Source: Myxococcota bacterium (GTDB taxonomy: Bacteria > Myxococcota > UBA727 > JAHDBA01). From it: a stretch of DNA of 40,253 nt. Positions 7,910 to 16,465 of this stretch are shown piece by piece. Location: the NCBI GenBank assembly GCA_020630615.1, contig JAHDBA010000024.1:1-40253 (forward strand), read 5' to 3'. The translations under genes and the position numbers were made by a program. Numbering within the stretch: the stretch's first letter is position 1; each line of letters begins with the position of its first letter. The notes below the pieces were generated by a model. It made no database searches. It was not told the DNA's origin and saw nothing but the letters and a program-made list of their open reading frames with translations.

Positions 7910-8488
7910 TCATTTCTTGGGGACCGGTTTGATCATAGTCTTTCCGTTCTTAAGTACAATTTTAAAGTCGACTTGTTTGCACTGAAATTTTTCACGCAAT
8001 CGGGGTAGCTTTTGACGAAGTTGCTTCGCCATTGTCTCTTGGGTCATGCTCGTTGATTCTCCAACCCGCGCTTTGGCCTTCAAATAAGTTCGAAAGAGTT
8101 GCTCAATCCGTTCATCGGAGAGCCCTTGAGCTTTCCCCCTGCCTCTTGCTGGTGTTCGTCTTGGTTCGCCAGCTTGCTTACGTTTGAGACGTGCACGATG
8201 TCTTTTGTAAGTTCCTCGCTCTATTTCTTCCATGGTGCGGTCCCATTTCCGAGAGAGTGTTTTAAACTTCTGATGGAGTGTGTTGAGTTTAAAGCGAACA
8301 CGTGTTGGCCATTCGCCAGCCTGCGATTTTAAGCGTAGTATCGTTTTACCGAAGGCGCTCTGCTCTGCCAGAGGCGCGCGAACTAACGCTCCCTGAAAAT
8401 AGAGCTCATAATCACGCTCGAGACCCTTGATGTCATGCTCAAGATCTCGGATTGCTTGCTCGGATGCTTCTGCACCTTTCACCTCCAT
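7910..8488 (-). CDS. MXAN_5187 C-terminal-domain-like protein
   Basis: 192 aa. The segment LERDYELYFQGALVRAP, then FGKTILRLKSQ, TRVRFKLNTLHQKFKTLSRK and WDRTMEEIERGTYKRH matches what I remember of the C-terminal domain of Myxococcus MXAN_5187 and its stand-alone relatives (family recollection, not searched). It is a basic, helical, coiled-coil-like protein with a disordered basic linker at residues 100-120 and a C-terminal beta/basic tail (DFKIVLKNGKTMIKPVPKK). AAGGAG lies about 10 nt before the ATG. It is the first gene of a two-gene unit with the HEAT protein. Function unknown. Confidence 0.65.
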   Translation of the reverse strand: MEVKGAEASEQAIRDLEHDIKGLERDYELYFQGALVRAPLAEQSAFGKTILRLKSQAGEWPTRVRFKLNTLHQKFKTLSRKWDRTMEEIERGTYKRHRARLKRKQAGEPRRTPARGRGKAQGLSDERIEQLFRTYLKAKARVGESTSMTQETMAKQLRQKLPRLREKFQCKQVDFKIVLKNGKTMIKPVPKK

Positions 8489-8604
8489 TGCACTTTGTCT
8501 CCTTCCCTAAATCGTCTTGGCTCAATGTGTATGGCCGTCAAGACACGTTTTCTGAGGCACTTAAAGTACGCTAACGCAATCGAGCGCCCAAATGGAAGCG
8601 AGCA

Positions 8605-8638
8605 GCAAAAGCTTTTGCCCAAGGGGGATACTCTTGGG
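8605..8638. repeat. Perfect palindrome plus adjacent inverted repeat
   Basis: GCAAAAGCTTTTGC (8605-8618) is a perfect 14-bp palindrome. Overlapping it, CCCAAG (8618-8623) and CTTGGG (8633-8638) form an inverted repeat with a 9-nt spacer. They lie in the 203-bp gap downstream of the rhomboid gene and upstream of the MXAN_5187-like gene, both on the minus strand, so they may be an operator for the latter or part of a terminator for the former. No clear T-run is seen. Confidence 0.45.
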
Positions 8639-8691
8639 GGGATCAACGTCTCAAAATACGCAGGAAAAACGTGTTAATACTGCATACCAAC

Positions 8692-10278
8692 TCAGGACTC
8701 GCTCGGGGACAGACCGTGTTGGCCTTCATTCATTAATTGTAGGCGTTTCATTCGCATGAGCTCTTGATTGAAGAACTCACTCCAACCCAAATCGTGTTTG
8801 AACACTGCATTCATAATATCGATGGCCTGCTCGTAGTCACCGGTGTAGGTATCGTAGGCCGCAAGACTATGCAGGACCTGCGCCGCATTGTTTTTCATGA
8901 GCGAAGCGGTGAAACGCGCTATGAGAGTATTCACGTCTTCGTGTTCGCGAAGACTCTTTGCCAGTTGAGTCAAGAGTTGAGCATTCTGTGACTCTTGAAA
9001 CGATTGCGTCTCATCGATTGTTAAAAGGTTGTAAAGACAGTTGTTAAGTTGATTGAGGGTATTCGCTTCACTAAGAGGTGAGATTGCATCGGGCCTTTGC
9101 CATACCCTTCTTAGGCCCAAGAAAGCTTTACAGGTTGCGGCATATTCGTGCTGATGTGCGTACTCGCTAAGACGCATTGGGCGAACCCTGCATGAGCTCA
9201 CAAGGTTCTCGACAGGAAGGCTTAGGTTGTTGGAGCTTTCGCTGAGAAGGAAAGATTGAAGCGCGTTCATATTCTTGGTGTCTCCGAACTTGGCATCGGA
9301 TCCGCTGTGATTTGCGATACGGGTACGGGTGATAACAACCGGCCGGCACTCCCCCTCGAGCTCTTTCGCGAGATTTGCTTGTCGTTGGGGGTCTTTCGTT
9401 TCTTCGATATGTTCAAGAATTTGTGCATCGGTGCGGATGTTCTGTCCAAAGCTAAGACCAAAGAAAAGGCTGAAGAAGGTCCAAAGGGTTCCAAGTGAAA
9501 GCCACCCAATACCTTTCATGAACGCGCTTGAGCGGAGAGTCGAGGCGCGCTTGATGTCACTGGCGATGCTACGCATTAAACTATCGATTCGAGGCTGACG
9601 CAGATCCCAGTATTTGCGAAGCGTTAATGCGAAAGGGAACACGAAGGCACCGCTCAATAGCCCACCCATATGAGCCGCGTTGTCCAATCGAATACTGCCG
9701 ACGCCAGGTATAAACTTGGCAAGAAGCTCCAGGCCGAAGCCAAGACCAAAGATAAGAAGCAAGGGGAATCGAAGTTGCAGTGCGATCGTGCGTAACGGAG
9801 AGTTTGCTTTTGCGAGCAAGGCAGCACTCAGGATTGCACCGGCCATCCCAAGAATTGCGCCTGAGGCACCGACCGATAGCGGGCTTTGAAAGTGTACGCT
9901 CCAGGCAAAGCCTAGGATGCCACTCAGTAGATAAACGAGAAAAAGAAGGGCAGGGCCAAGAAGGGACTCAACGACAAAGCCGAGTTGAAAGAGAGCCCAC
10001 ATATTAAACATGATATGCCAAAAACTTGCGTGCATAAACATTGCGCTGACAAGCCGAAAATTTTGCCCGGCATAGATTGGCATCGCCGACACTGCGCCTG
10101 CATCGTAAAGGAAGGGCATTGAAAAATGGGCAAAGGGGCCTCCGGAATCTACGCTCGACATTTTCAAATAAATGAGAGCGTTGGTCGTAATCAAAAATAA
10201 AGTTGCCCAACCGATTTGGACTTCCATCGTTTTGCCGGAAGAGGTTCTGTCATCGTTATCGATAGGGTTGTCGCTCAT
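8692..10278 (-). CDS. Rhomboid-family intramembrane serine protease with long soluble tail
   Basis: 528 aa. The membrane core (about 20-225) has the rhomboid signature: HASFWHIMFNMWALF (83-97, loop and helix 2), GASGAILGMAGA with catalytic Ser139, and NAAHMGGLLSGA with catalytic His203. Rhomboids cut helices of membrane substrates. A further membrane segment (WLSLGTLWTFFSLFFGL, about 258-275) leads to a 250-residue tail with helical, TPR-like stretches near the end (VLHSLAAYDTYTGDYEQAID). Typical bacterial rhomboids are 200-300 residues, so the tail is an unusual addition and could hold substrates or regulate the enzyme. Neighbours do not reveal the substrate. Confidence 0.88.
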   Translation of the reverse strand: MSDNPIDNDDRTSSGKTMEVQIGWATLFLITTNALIYLKMSSVDSGGPFAHFSMPFLYDAGAVSAMPIYAGQNFRLVSAMFMHASFWHIMFNMWALFQLGFVVESLLGPALLFLVYLLSGILGFAWSVHFQSPLSVGASGAILGMAGAILSAALLAKANSPLRTIALQLRFPLLLIFGLGFGLELLAKFIPGVGSIRLDNAAHMGGLLSGAFVFPFALTLRKYWDLRQPRIDSLMRSIASDIKRASTLRSSAFMKGIGWLSLGTLWTFFSLFFGLSFGQNIRTDAQILEHIEETKDPQRQANLAKELEGECRPVVITRTRIANHSGSDAKFGDTKNMNALQSFLLSESSNNLSLPVENLVSSCRVRPMRLSEYAHQHEYAATCKAFLGLRRVWQRPDAISPLSEANTLNQLNNCLYNLLTIDETQSFQESQNAQLLTQLAKSLREHEDVNTLIARFTASLMKNNAAQVLHSLAAYDTYTGDYEQAIDIMNAVFKHDLGWSEFFNQELMRMKRLQLMNEGQHGLSPSES

Positions 10279-10409
10279 GGGATGAATCTTGACTTAAATG
10301 CATCTCAGCGCAAGGAGTGTCGATCTTCAATTTCGAGTATATCTGCACGGGATTCTCTTTGTGACTTGCGTCTTGCGGCACAGATCGTTAGCACAAAGTG
10401 GGAGTCGTC

Positions 10410-12260
10410 ATGGGTACAAACGCGAATGTAAAATCAGTCGAACGTGTTGTTGTTCGCCTCGCCGGAGATTCTGGTGATGGGATGCAACTTACGGGCAATG
10501 AGCTAACCCGTGCTTCTGCTCTTGCGGGAAACGATGTGGCAACCTTTCCAGATTATCCTGCAGAGATTCGTGCACCGGCGGGGACTTTGGCAGGCGTCTC
10601 GGGCTTTCAGCTTCACTTTGCATCGCAGGACATCTTTACCCCCGGTGACGAGCCGGATGTTTTGGTTGCAATGAACCCTGCTGCGTTTAAAAAGAATATT
10701 GGAGACTTAAAACCCGGTGGGCTTGCGATTGTGAACCAGTCGGCGTTCATCAAAAACAATTTGCGCAAGGTTGGGTATGACGAAAGCCCACTTGAAGACC
10801 CTGTGCTGAACGAACGCTTTCGAATTGTACCGATTGAAATGAACGCTCAAGTGGAAAGAGCTCTTGAAAATGAAGGGTTGTCGACAAAAGAAATTGGTCG
10901 TTCGAAAAACTTTTGGGCACTTGGACTTTTGTATTGGCTTTATGGCCGCAATGCAGACAAGCAACTGAAATGGATCGACGAAAAGTTCGCAAACAAAAAG
11001 AAATTTGCAGAATCGAACAAAAAGGTCTTTTTGGCTGGTCATGCATTCGGGGAGACCGCAGAGCTCTTCGGTGAAAGCTATAGGGTTGAAGCTGCGACGA
11101 CCGACCCAGGTCACTACCGAAATATCATGGGCAATCAGGCCTTGGTAACGGGTCTTGTCGCTGCCGCACAAAAATCAGGTCTTGAGATGGTTTTGGGGTC
11201 GTACCCCATTACTCCCGCCTCAGACATCTTGCATGCGATGTCACGTTTTCGTCACTACGGATGCTCAACCGTTCAAGCTGAGGACGAAATTGCTGCGATT
11301 GGCGTTGCGATAGGGGCATCCTACGGTGGGGCGATAGGTGTTTGCTCAACTTCAGGCCCTGGATTGGCATTGAAGGGCGAGGCCTTGGGCCTTGCACATA
11401 TTGTTGAGCTGCCTCTTGTGGTGGTTAACGTTCAGCGAGGTGGCCCGTCGACTGGGTTGCCTACGAAAACAGAGCAGTCCGATTTGCTTCAAGCGCTTTT
11501 TGGTCGCAATGGGGATGCTCCGCTTCCAGTACTTGCAGCGAAGAGTCCCGCAGATTGCTTTGACGCAGCCTATGAAGCCGTTCGTATTGCCACCAAATAC
11601 ATGACACCGGTAATTCTGATGAGTGATGGCTATGTTGCGAATGGCTCTGAACCATGGCGATTGCCGGATCTTCAAAAGCTTAAAGCGATCGAAGTTAATG
11701 TGCGAGTCGAACCCGAAGGCTACGAAGTCTACCAGCGTGATGAAACGACACTCGCACGCGATTGGGTGATCCCCGGGACTCCCGGCATGGAGCATCGCGT
11801 GGGTGGCCTTGAGAAAGATAGCCTGTCGGGTGAAGTGAGTTACGTTCCAGAGAACCATGCCGAGATGTGTCGCGTCCGTGCAGAGAAAGTTCGCGGAGTG
11901 CAAGCGGAGATTGATGCACCTGAGCTCTACGGCGATCTTGATGGCGATACTTTAATTGTGGGTTGGGGAGGCACCTTTGGAGCCTTGCGACAAGCGTGTG
12001 ATGATGCAAACGAAGAGGGTTTGGGCGTTGCGCATTGCCATCTTCGGTGGATCCACCCCTTCGCACCACAGCTTGATGCAATCTTAAAAAGGTATCGAAA
12101 CGTGTTGGTATGTGAACTCAACAGCGGCCAGCTGGCATTTCTTTTGCGGGCAACATTCTTGAAAGATGTTAAGAGTTTCACGAAAGTTGAAGGGCAGCCC
12201 TTCCGTATTCGTGAGGTGCTTGCCGAGATACAGAAATTACAAGGGAGCTCCAATGCCTGA
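10410..12260 (+). CDS. korA: 2-oxoacid:ferredoxin oxidoreductase, fused gamma-alpha subunit
   Basis: 616 aa from ATG 10410, supported by GGAG at 10401-10404; an in-frame GTG at 10398 is less likely. The first 190 residues are the gamma domain (RLAGDSGDGMQLTGNELTRA, PAEIRAPAGTLAGVSGFQLH). From about residue 235 the alpha domain follows (GNQALVTGLVAAAQKSGLEM, GSYPITPASDIL, GVCSTSGPGLALKGEALGLA). With KorB it oxidises a 2-oxoacid, most likely 2-oxoglutarate, to acyl-CoA while reducing ferredoxin. The gamma-alpha fusion resembles the KorAB type of some aerobes, such as mycobacteria. It overlaps korB by 8 bp. Confidence 0.93.
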   Translation: MGTNANVKSVERVVVRLAGDSGDGMQLTGNELTRASALAGNDVATFPDYPAEIRAPAGTLAGVSGFQLHFASQDIFTPGDEPDVLVAMNPAAFKKNIGDLKPGGLAIVNQSAFIKNNLRKVGYDESPLEDPVLNERFRIVPIEMNAQVERALENEGLSTKEIGRSKNFWALGLLYWLYGRNADKQLKWIDEKFANKKKFAESNKKVFLAGHAFGETAELFGESYRVEAATTDPGHYRNIMGNQALVTGLVAAAQKSGLEMVLGSYPITPASDILHAMSRFRHYGCSTVQAEDEIAAIGVAIGASYGGAIGVCSTSGPGLALKGEALGLAHIVELPLVVVNVQRGGPSTGLPTKTEQSDLLQALFGRNGDAPLPVLAAKSPADCFDAAYEAVRIATKYMTPVILMSDGYVANGSEPWRLPDLQKLKAIEVNVRVEPEGYEVYQRDETTLARDWVIPGTPGMEHRVGGLEKDSLSGEVSYVPENHAEMCRVRAEKVRGVQAEIDAPELYGDLDGDTLIVGWGGTFGALRQACDDANEEGLGVAHCHLRWIHPFAPQLDAILKRYRNVLVCELNSGQLAFLLRATFLKDVKSFTKVEGQPFRIREVLAEIQKLQGSSNA

Positions 12261-13254
12261 GACTCAACCATTGGTGACGCTCAAAAAGAAAGATTTTCAA
12301 ACGGACAACGATGTTCGGTGGTGCCCTGGTTGCGGTGATTATGCAATCTTAGCGACCGTGCAGAAATATCTGGCAACGACAGGGAAGAAAAAAGAAGACT
12401 TTGTCTTTGTTTCGGGGATTGGTTGCGCAGCGCGCTTTCCTTACTATATGAACACTTACGGCTTTCACACCATCCATGGTCGGGCGCCTTCAATAGCGAC
12501 CGGCTTAAAGGTCGCAAAACCCGAGCTGGATGTTTGGATTATTTCTGGCGATGGTGATTCATTATCAATTGGTGGAAATCATCTTCTTCATATCCTTCGT
12601 CGCAATTTAAATGTCGTAATTCTGCTCTTCAACAATCAAATTTACGGTTTAACCAAAGGGCAATATTCACCTTCTTCAGAGCAAGGTAAAGTCACCAAGT
12701 CGACACCCCGTGGCAGTATCGACCACCCGGTCAACCCCGCGGCCTTTGCTTTGGGGGCGGGCGCGAGCTTTTATGCGCGTACAATCGACACCCACGCGAA
12801 GCATATGCTTGAGGTTTTAAAAGCTGCGCATGAACATGAAGGGACCGCGCTTGTTGAGATTTTACAGAATTGCGTTGTATTTAATAACGCGGCTTTCGAT
12901 GACTATGCCTCGAGGACAACTCGTGATGAACGTGCCGTCTTTTGTCAGCCGGGTCAGCCCTTGGGTTTTGCGAAGGGCGAGCGTGCTCTTGATTTTCGCA
13001 AGGGGCGTTTTAAAGCCGTTGCACACGAGGATGCAACCTATGTTCACGAGCCATCGAATGCAGCAGCAGCGTATGCGCTTGCACAGCTTCGGTATCCTGT
13101 TGCGGATGCTGTCCCGATGGGCGTTCTATACCAGGAACAAAGGGCCACATATGATGGGCTTTTCGTTCAAGACACAAAGGATGCCAAAAGTGCAGGTAAG
13201 GAGCCCACGCTTCATAATCTTTTGCATCGCGGCGATGTATGGGAAGTAAAGTAA
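12253..13254 (+). CDS. korB: 2-oxoacid:ferredoxin oxidoreductase, beta subunit
   Basis: 333 aa from ATG 12253, with GGGAG 5 nt upstream and an 8-bp overlap with korA that suggests translational coupling. Key motifs: RWCPGCGDYAI (Fe-S and TPP region), GIGCAARFPYYMNTYGFHT, the TPP/Mg motif SGDGDSLSIGGNH ending with LFNNQIYGLTKGQYSP, and VNPAAFALGAGASF. The beta subunit binds thiamine diphosphate and a 4Fe-4S cluster. The C-terminal 60 residues (HEPSNAAAAYALAQLRYP...) go beyond the roughly 280-residue anaerobic form and match the longer KorB. No ferredoxin gene lies nearby. Confidence 0.93.
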   Translation: MPETQPLVTLKKKDFQTDNDVRWCPGCGDYAILATVQKYLATTGKKKEDFVFVSGIGCAARFPYYMNTYGFHTIHGRAPSIATGLKVAKPELDVWIISGDGDSLSIGGNHLLHILRRNLNVVILLFNNQIYGLTKGQYSPSSEQGKVTKSTPRGSIDHPVNPAAFALGAGASFYARTIDTHAKHMLEVLKAAHEHEGTALVEILQNCVVFNNAAFDDYASRTTRDERAVFCQPGQPLGFAKGERALDFRKGRFKAVAHEDATYVHEPSNAAAAYALAQLRYPVADAVPMGVLYQEQRATYDGLFVQDTKDAKSAGKEPTLHNLLHRGDVWEVK

Positions 13255-13420
13255 CATCGGTGTAAGCCCTGAATCGTCTATGGAGTTTATGCGCGCAAAG
13301 AATCAGACTAATTTTCGAGAGTGTAGAGATAAAACGCGGTCAACAAGGTTCGAGATGACTCATAATGAAACGCTTGGTTCGGGCTTACTATTTCATCACT
13401 AGCTCCTCTATGATGAGGGA

Positions 13421-16318
13421 ATGGCGAAAGTTTTACCCACCAGTTCAATTGGGGATGCCAGTGCAGATACCGGTGCTCGTGATGCTTACATCTTGCATGA
13501 AGCGTTGCATGGCGGGCATGGTGTTGGCGCGAATTGGCGTGATAAAAATGGTGTCCTCGAGGTCTTAGGTGCGCAAAGTCCACAGACCATGCAAAATCTG
13601 TTGTTTCGTTACGCGGACGCATACGGTCGAGACTTGCTTCAAGATATTCGCGCTGAGGGCCAAGGGATTGGGAATATTTACGTTGACGAGCATGCCCTGG
13701 AGCTTGCACTGACGCTGATTCAGTTTCCCGGACGACGTGACGAACTGCTTCGCAATGAAAACTTTAGGATCAAAGTAAATCGATTTGCTCAAGATTTACA
13801 AAGCGGCGGCCTAAGTGAAGATCGGCTACGAGAACTGGAGAGTTCAAGTGTCGATGAGAATGTTAAGCTTGACCAGGCTCTTGAGAGCGTTATCGGGCGG
13901 GGGATATTTGATGTCCTTGAGCCAGTCTATCATGCGGCACAAGCGCAGGGTGATGCGCGAAATATTAGGAATGTGTTAACGCGTGTGCAACAGGCTTTTG
14001 GTATTGACTACGCTCGAACCGTCTTTTTCGCCGATTCACGTTTACACGAGCGGCCTCACTTGGGTGCGGCAAAACTAAGTCTTGAAGCGGAGCTTCGTGA
14101 ATTTCGGCCTGACAGTAGCGATATCGATGCGATCGTGCGTGAGCTTCACGCAGAGGGAAATCTCGAGGAGTTTATCTCGGTATTTCAATACGAGCTCTCG
14201 GAAGAAATACTGCGCAGTGCTGAGCCCTATTCGTCAACTCGAAATGATAAGCATTTTACAGGAGCATCACATCATGCTTCGGGACTGGGACACACGACAC
14301 GGAGCGAAGAGGCTTATCATAATGCCCAAACAATACACGCTGCGACGGAAGGTGGTTGGGGTTGGGGGGTGAATGCCCAAGATGTGCTTAGAGTACTTTC
14401 GATGCAAGACGGCCATACTCTTCCAGCTCTTGAGCAAGCCTACCGTGATTTGTATGGTAAAGATCTCGAACCCCTCTTAACTCAAGAATTCACATTTACG
14501 AATATTCGGAAGCGTCGACTCTTGGCAAACATCTTTCGGAACCCCGGGAAGGCCCTCGAACATTATGCGAGAGATATTCTCTCGGATGTTCGACAAGCGA
14601 TTGGCCCGAACGAAGATGGAACACGAGAGCGTCCACTGTATTATGTTAACGCTCTTGCCCACCAGCTCGAAGGCGAATCGGGGGTGGTACGTTTAATGGT
14701 TTGTGAGCTTTTTCATGCAGAGACCGGTCAAAGTATGGTGGAGTATCTTCGTGAGGCCCAGGCCAACTCTATTTCCCCGCATCATCATTCGATCGATAAC
14801 GATGCGATTGCCCGCTTGCAACTTGTTTTGGCAGAACCCACAGATGCGAACTTGCTCCGGTCAAGCGATGTGCTTTGGTCTGATGCTGAGCTCAATAAGC
14901 TAGATGTACCACCACAGGTTGTGAATGCTTTCCGCACTTTCGATGCTGAAATCCAGGCCTACGCTCCGATCAATTTTCCGAAGCTCCGTGCTGCTCTCGA
15001 GCGTTTATCGCCAGAGGAGTCTCAGGTATGGATGCAAGTGTTTGGAAACCAAATTACAAAGACGCTCGATGAGACATTTGCCTCGAACTTACGAAGTCGG
15101 AGCGAAATTAGCATGGTACGGCACCTTGTCCAGCAGGGGGGGATGAGCGACAGTGAGTATCTTGCGTTTGAACTGGATCGCACGAAGGATAGTTTCTTCC
15201 GCCTAACCCATGTCGAAGAGATAAGGGGTATTGTATCCACAAAAAGCGCGAATGAGATCCAATCTTTAATTCAGGACTATGCCTACGCCACACACACGCT
15301 TTTTGGAGAGCTGCGCGATTTGCAAGCAGATTTAACACGAGCTTTATCGGGTCGCGATGAAATGAATATCGTCGACCTCGGCCTTAAGGGGGTTCCCGAC
15401 CTTTCGAGCTCTTCTGGAATCGAGTCGCTCTTTGCCCGTGCCGAGCACCGTTTTCAGGACGAAAACTTTCTTTCAAAAACATGGCATCAACACGTGGCTG
15501 AAAACATTTCTTGGGACGACCCACATGGGCGTTTGATCCAGTGCCGACTCGACGCTTTTCAAGCACTCGATGAGGCGCGTCATCTTGCTCAGCAAAGGCC
15601 TGATAGCGCATCATGTCAAGAAGCGTGGCAAGAGGCACGGAATCGTATTAAGGTTTATAATCGTTCGATTGACGCAGTTCTTCACACTCAAGACATTGTT
15701 GCAGAGATGGCAATTGAGATGGCCGTTGGGACGGCCGTAACGATCAGTACTTTTGCGACTGCGGGAATGTCGATGCCGGCTGCATTGAGCGTGACGGCAG
15801 GGGTGAGCGTACGTACCGCTGCGGCAGCTTCGCTGCTCTTTGATTGGAATGCATCCTTCGATCGACATTTTGCAAGAGTTGTTTCTGCCGCATTTGAGGG
15901 CATCTCCGTTGACGTTAGTGATAGACTCTTTGGTGTTCTTGCAAGTACATTGGTCGCGGAGGTGGTTCCCAGTGATTTGATCCTACATGACGTCGCACGA
16001 GCCATGGTAGGCACCAGTCCTGCTTCGTCTGTCAATTTTAGTGCAGGGTTATTACGTGAAGAGTTACACTCTTTGGGAGATCCCACCCAAACGACGTCTT
16101 CCGGATCGTTAATGCAAAGTGTGTTGGCGACAATGATTTCAACTGCACTGCAGCGAAAGGGACAACAATGGAGTGACATTGTGAACCCGCTTTCACCGGG
16201 CATGATCGATGACGCGCTACGAGCATCTTTTGTGGCAGCAGGTAAAGTCGCAAACGCACGCGAGGCGCAAGACGTTTTTTATCAAGTTCTTGCAAGGCAG
16301 CTCACGAAAGAGAAGTGA
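13421..16318 (+). CDS. Large protein with annexin-like repeats and a hydrophobic C-terminal domain
   Basis: 965 aa. Two segments fit the annexin repeat: residues 24-80 (ILHEALHGGHGVGANW ... LLFRYADAYGRDLLQDIRAE) and 301-357 (AQTIHAATEGGWGWGVN ... LEQAYRDLYGKDLEPLLTQE). Each has a helix, a G-x-G calcium-loop-like turn, then the Y-x3-(Y/L)YG-x-DL core. Weaker candidates lie near 505-560 and 590-640 (IQDYAYATHTLFGELRDLQADL). Annexins bind acidic membranes through calcium and are rare in bacteria. Residues 758-805 are small, hydrophobic and Ala/Gly/Thr-rich (AVGTAVTISTFATAGMSMPA), like membrane-inserting parts of large secreted or toxin-like proteins. No signal peptide is seen. A GAGGG touches the ATG, which is poor spacing, but no better start exists. 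It stands alone between korB and a convergent gene. Confidence 0.7.
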   Translation: MAKVLPTSSIGDASADTGARDAYILHEALHGGHGVGANWRDKNGVLEVLGAQSPQTMQNLLFRYADAYGRDLLQDIRAEGQGIGNIYVDEHALELALTLIQFPGRRDELLRNENFRIKVNRFAQDLQSGGLSEDRLRELESSSVDENVKLDQALESVIGRGIFDVLEPVYHAAQAQGDARNIRNVLTRVQQAFGIDYARTVFFADSRLHERPHLGAAKLSLEAELREFRPDSSDIDAIVRELHAEGNLEEFISVFQYELSEEILRSAEPYSSTRNDKHFTGASHHASGLGHTTRSEEAYHNAQTIHAATEGGWGWGVNAQDVLRVLSMQDGHTLPALEQAYRDLYGKDLEPLLTQEFTFTNIRKRRLLANIFRNPGKALEHYARDILSDVRQAIGPNEDGTRERPLYYVNALAHQLEGESGVVRLMVCELFHAETGQSMVEYLREAQANSISPHHHSIDNDAIARLQLVLAEPTDANLLRSSDVLWSDAELNKLDVPPQVVNAFRTFDAEIQAYAPINFPKLRAALERLSPEESQVWMQVFGNQITKTLDETFASNLRSRSEISMVRHLVQQGGMSDSEYLAFELDRTKDSFFRLTHVEEIRGIVSTKSANEIQSLIQDYAYATHTLFGELRDLQADLTRALSGRDEMNIVDLGLKGVPDLSSSSGIESLFARAEHRFQDENFLSKTWHQHVAENISWDDPHGRLIQCRLDAFQALDEARHLAQQRPDSASCQEAWQEARNRIKVYNRSIDAVLHTQDIVAEMAIEMAVGTAVTISTFATAGMSMPAALSVTAGVSVRTAAAASLLFDWNASFDRHFARVVSAAFEGISVDVSDRLFGVLASTLVAEVVPSDLILHDVARAMVGTSPASSVNFSAGLLREELHSLGDPTQTTSSGSLMQSVLATMISTALQRKGQQWSDIVNPLSPGMIDDALRASFVAAGKVANAREAQDVFYQVLARQLTKEK

Positions 16319-16333
16319 AGAAGAGGTTGGGCC

Positions 16334-16354
16334 CATGGTGCTTATGTGACCATG
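16334..16354. repeat. Inverted repeat in the convergent gap
   Basis: CATGGT (16334-16339) and ACCATG (16349-16354) form a 6-bp stem with a 9-nt loop, 16 bp after the stop of the annexin-like gene. A TTTTAG follows at 16361. It could be a weak terminator between the convergent genes; the 147-bp gap shows nothing else. Confidence 0.35.
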
Positions 16355-16465
16355 AGGAAGTTTTAGTGTTACACAAAAGGTGTGGTGTATTGTTGCCTTT
16401 TATGGTTTTCAACACTTCACTCCACTACCGAGCCGACAATATCCCCAATTCGCACTTGCAAGACT

